From the NCBI RefSeq assembly GCF_016785185.1, contig NZ_JAEKDY010000085.1: a stretch of 15,439 bases of DNA; one strand, given 5' to 3'. Numbering within the stretch: the first letter of the stretch is position 1; the number at the start of each line of letters is the position of its first letter. This DNA comes from Heyndrickxia sporothermodurans (GTDB lineage: Bacteria; Bacillota; Bacilli; Bacillales; Bacillaceae_C). Below, in pieces: positions 13,103 to 15,439 of the stretch. The notes below the pieces were generated by a model. The model ran no database searches. It had not been told where the DNA came from and worked only from the letters and a program-made list of their open reading frames with translations. Made by a program: the position numbers and the translations under genes.

Positions 13103-13896
13103 TTTGACTTCTCCTCACTAAACGTAATCAGGGACGCAACCCTTTCGGCTATTAACTGATACCCGGCTGCATTTGGATGAAATTTGTCGTTAAATAAATA
13201 ATCATTTGTATTTAGTTCAAACAGATCGAATGTTGGTACATAGACAATTTCTTTGTAATCGGCTGCAAGTTCTGCTGAATCGTAATTCCATTGTCTTACA
13301 ATCTCTGAGGTGAGCTTGGATTGTTCCATTTTCATAAATGGATTATATAAACCAATATGGAAGATTGTTGCTTTTTTATTGATTGAGCGTAAAGTTGAGT
13401 AAATGTTTTTTAAGTTTTTTAAATATGATTGTTCCGCCCTTTTCTCCTTTTTCAAGTCAAGGTTCATTAATGCCTCCCCGCCTTGGAAAAGGTCGTTTCC
13501 GCCAATCGTCAAAAGGATAAAATCAGCCTGTTTAATTTGACGCTGGATTTCTGTTTGTTTTATTTGTGAAAGGAGCTGTTTGGATGTTTGTCCTTTTATT
13601 GCGCTATTGGTGAGCAGAAATTTCTTGTTTGCCTTCTTTTCCAGTCCGTCGATTAAATAACCTACATAGCCTTTTCCTTCTGGATCACCTGTTCCACGGG
13701 TAAGTGAATCTCCTAGTGCTGCGATTTGTAATTGATGATTCGTTGTCATTTCGGGAGCTTCTGTAGCCTGTTTTGGTGGGCTGATTGTTTTTGCTTCTGT
13801 CCATTGATCCTTAAGTACCCACCCAAGACCAACAAGACACATAAGAGCCGAAATAACTGAAACAAATGAAATGATCTTAATGAATGCTTTATTCAT
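13099..13896 (-). CDS. SGNH/GDSL hydrolase with N-terminal membrane anchor
   Basis: A 265-residue protein with an uncleaved-looking signal anchor (about 7-28) and an extracytoplasmic SGNH hydrolase domain. Block I is LGDSLTRGTGD with the nucleophile Ser64, block III is GGND at 132-135 and block V is DKFHPNAAGY with Asp237 and His240. Such enzymes cleave ester bonds of lipids or acetylated wall sugars; no substrate is evident. Cys20 lacks a proper lipobox (ALMC), so it is not called a lipoprotein. The ATG follows GAAAGGA. Its stop overlaps the ATPase start by 4 bases, making it the first gene of the operon. A candidate extended -10 (TGCTATTCT) lies in the 197-bp gap upstream. Confidence 0.88.
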   Translation of the reverse strand: MNKAFIKIISFVSVISALMCLVGLGWVLKDQWTEAKTISPPKQATEAPEMTTNHQLQIAALGDSLTRGTGDPEGKGYVGYLIDGLEKKANKKFLLTNSAIKGQTSKQLLSQIKQTEIQRQIKQADFILLTIGGNDLFQGGEALMNLDLKKEKRAEQSYLKNLKNIYSTLRSINKKATIFHIGLYNPFMKMEQSKLTSEIVRQWNYDSAELAADYKEIVYVPTFDLFELNTNDYLFNDKFHPNAAGYQLIAERVASLITFSEEKSK

Positions 13897-13983
13897 TTGA
13901 ACAATCCTTTCTATATAAAATTTCCGATTTGTTGCTAGTAATTACAGAATAGCAAATGATGGGATTTATTCATAATCATTCAT

Positions 13984-14011
13984 TTTACTTAATCTTAAAA
14001 ATGGATATAAA
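13984..14011 (+). promoter_or_regulatory. Possible promoter of the DUF4349 lipoprotein gene
   Basis: TTTACT (13984-13989), 16 bp and TATAAA (14006-14011). Partial match; the leader would be about 75 nt. Confidence 0.3.
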
Positions 14012-14093
14012 TGAATCATATGAATACATATTACGTAACTATTTTGCCATTTTTTCGTCCAATAGATTAAGAAGAACATAAGGATGTGATTAT

Positions 14094-15005
14094 TTGAGTA
14101 GGTTGGTGAAATTAATTATTGTGCTTTGCATGACCATTACTTTTCTAATAGCGTGCAGCAGCGGGGATAGCAGCAGTAAATCTGCGGAGAACGGGAAGAT
14201 AACGCAGGAGTCGAAAACGGATTATGCCAATGAGACTTCTACAGAAGAGAACCATGTTGAAGCGAATCAAGATAAAAAAGAGGAGCAAAGCAAACAATCT
14301 CAATCCCGCATGGTCATTTATAATGCGAGCCTCGACATGGAAGTAAAGAAAATTGCGCAAGTGCAAGATCAGATTAATAAAATGGTTGTTGAAATGGGAG
14401 GCTATACAATTCAACAAAATATGAATCAAAATAGTGAAGAACGCCAAGAAAGTTCATTAACGGTGAGAATTCCGCAAGATCACTTTCAAGCTTTCTTGGA
14501 TAAGGTGAAAAAATTAGGGGTCCGCACGGAAAATCAACATATTTCCGGCCAAGATGTCACGGAAGAATATGTCGATTTAAAATCGAGATTAAAATCCAAG
14601 CAGGTGGTCGAAAAAAGACTAACTCAATTTATGAATGAAGCAAAGGATACAAAGACATTATTAGAAATTTCAAATGAACTCGCAAAGGTTCAAGAAGAAA
14701 TCGAAACCATCCAAGGTCAAATGAAATATATAGAAAATCAAACAAGCTTGTCTACAGTTACAATAACACTTTTTGAAAATAAGGTGGTCGTTCCCGGATT
14801 AGAAAAAGATCAATTAAACACATGGGAAAAAACAAAAAAACAATTTATGAACAGCATTAATTTCATCGTTTCCTTCATTTCCGGGTTATTTGTATTTATT
14901 GTTGGTTATTTACCAGTGATTGTTATTCTTGGCTTAATTGGGGTCGTTATAACATTAATTTGGAGAAAGGCGAAAAAGAAATCGGGTAATACGGTTGATA
15001 AATAA
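14094..15005 (+). CDS. DUF4349 domain lipoprotein
   Basis: A 303-residue exported protein. A lipoprotein signal ends in FLIAC, with Cys21 as the lipid-bearing residue. A Ser/Glu/Lys-rich linker covers about 22-75. The DUF4349 domain (about 78-290) includes RMVIYNASLDMEV and RIPQDHFQAFLDKV, a coiled-coil stretch near 160-215 (with VQEEIETIQGQMKYIE), and a C-terminal membrane helix at about 262-291 followed by RKAKKK. So it is tied to the membrane at both ends, with the middle outside the cell. Function is unknown for the family; similarity to adaptor-type coiled-coil proteins is noted by others for DUF4349. It starts with TTG at 14094 after AAGGATGTGAT, and is divergent from the SGNH-ABC operon. 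Confidence 0.85.
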   Translation: MSRLVKLIIVLCMTITFLIACSSGDSSSKSAENGKITQESKTDYANETSTEENHVEANQDKKEEQSKQSQSRMVIYNASLDMEVKKIAQVQDQINKMVVEMGGYTIQQNMNQNSEERQESSLTVRIPQDHFQAFLDKVKKLGVRTENQHISGQDVTEEYVDLKSRLKSKQVVEKRLTQFMNEAKDTKTLLEISNELAKVQEEIETIQGQMKYIENQTSLSTVTITLFENKVVVPGLEKDQLNTWEKTKKQFMNSINFIVSFISGLFVFIVGYLPVIVILGLIGVVITLIWRKAKKKSGNTVDK

Positions 15006-15149
15006 AAACTTTATATTATTAATGTGGAATGGATGTTTATCGGTGGGATGATGCGGGAGGTGGGGGGAAAATTGCTATTATGTGCATGAATCTGTTTGAT
15101 TTGATTCGAGTAGATAATGCTGGGTTTCTTTTGCTCTCCTGCATGTATC

Positions 15150-15312
15150 CTTTTTTCATGCATCTTGGCTTCATTCCTCTTCTTTGACGACCAAGATTCA
15201 CTTTCTTCGGGCATCTTGGGTTTCATTCCTTCGCTTTGGCGACCAAGATTTACTTTCTTCATACATCTTGGGCTTCATTCCTTCGTTTTGACGACCAAGA
15301 TTCACTTTCTTT
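15150..15312. repeat. Tandem repeat array, 51-52 bp units, with conserved hairpin
   Basis: Three full units have CATCTTGG at 15161, 15212 and 15264 (spacings 51 and 52), with a partial unit before. Each has the inverted arms ATCTTGG and CCAAGAT. Units 2 and 3 carry an inner stem, TCGC-TTTG-GCGA and TCGT-TTTG-ACGA, that differs by a compensating base change. Unit 1 has lost the inner stem. The spacing is not a multiple of three, so it is not a protein repeat. Nothing else is seen in 15006-15149 or 15313-15400. Confidence 0.75.
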
Positions 15313-15419
15313 AGTCAAGTCCATATTATTGTGTAAAAGTGTTAACAATGTTTTCTTGATATAAAACTATTTTCATATAAAAAGCTACAATTATTTTGAA
15401 TTTACATTGAGGGGCGGGT

Positions 15420-15439
15420 GTGATAGCCTGGAGGGCAAG
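15420..15439 (+). CDS. Possible start of a gene running off the window
   Basis: A GTG at 15420 opens VIAWRA to the end of the window, with GAGGGGCGG 3-10 bases upstream. Only six codons are visible, so this is a weak call and no family is suggested. Confidence 0.25.

Noticed and set aside
15011..15262. Minus-strand frame starting MKKVNLGRQSEG
   Set aside because: It is read from 52-bp tandem repeats, with unit length not a multiple of three, and lacks a ribosome binding site.

Overview
The window is AT-rich DNA from an endospore-forming member of the Bacillaceae. Three things point there: the prkA-yhbH sporulation pair, gene content and order resembling the yhbA (queG)-yhbB-cspR (trmL)-prkA-yhbH neighbourhood of Bacillus subtilis, and strong AGGAGG-type ribosome binding sites. 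A tRNA gene with an encoded CCA end fits the same group. No species is assigned.

Layout. Positions 1-146 carry the 5' end of an IS256-like insertion sequence. A three-copy 52-bp repeat array (147-302) follows. Then come yhbH (minus), a 750-bp gap rich in palindromic repeats, and prkA (minus) with a good sigma-E promoter candidate. A 30-residue membrane peptide gene with its own promoter (plus) is next, then trmL and yhbB (minus). An insertion-like block (about 6.1-7.3 kb) holds a MntA-HepT toxin-antitoxin pair (plus) and, directly after it, a complete type I toxin-antitoxin locus. That locus has a 26-residue holin-like toxin on the minus strand and a convergent antisense RNA on the plus strand. 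The conserved core resumes with queG and a tRNA-Gly(UCC) gene (both minus). Beyond it lie a stand-alone GTP cyclohydrolase II gene, a GC-rich dispersed Bacillaceae repeat, and a probable four-gene minus-strand transcript: SGNH hydrolase, ABC ATPase, ABC permease and RlmI-type rRNA methyltransferase. A DUF4349 lipoprotein gene is divergent from that transcript. The window ends with a second 52-bp tandem repeat array and a possible gene start at the edge.

How the genes work together. YhbH and PrkA are expected to act together in sporulation. QueG and TrmL both modify tRNA (queuosine synthesis; 2'-O-methylation at position 34). The ABC ATPase and permease form one exporter-type complex, with their genes translationally coupled to an extracytoplasmic SGNH hydrolase gene. 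The two toxin-antitoxin modules look like accessory cargo between queG and yhbB.

The most notable finding is the type I toxin locus. The predicted toxin mRNA starts exactly at a segment that can pair with its own 3' end. Its ribosome binding site lies in an 8-bp hairpin, and its 3' half is overlapped by an antisense RNA with its own promoter and terminator. This resembles the organisation of the B. subtilis txpA/RatA and bsrG/SR4 loci.
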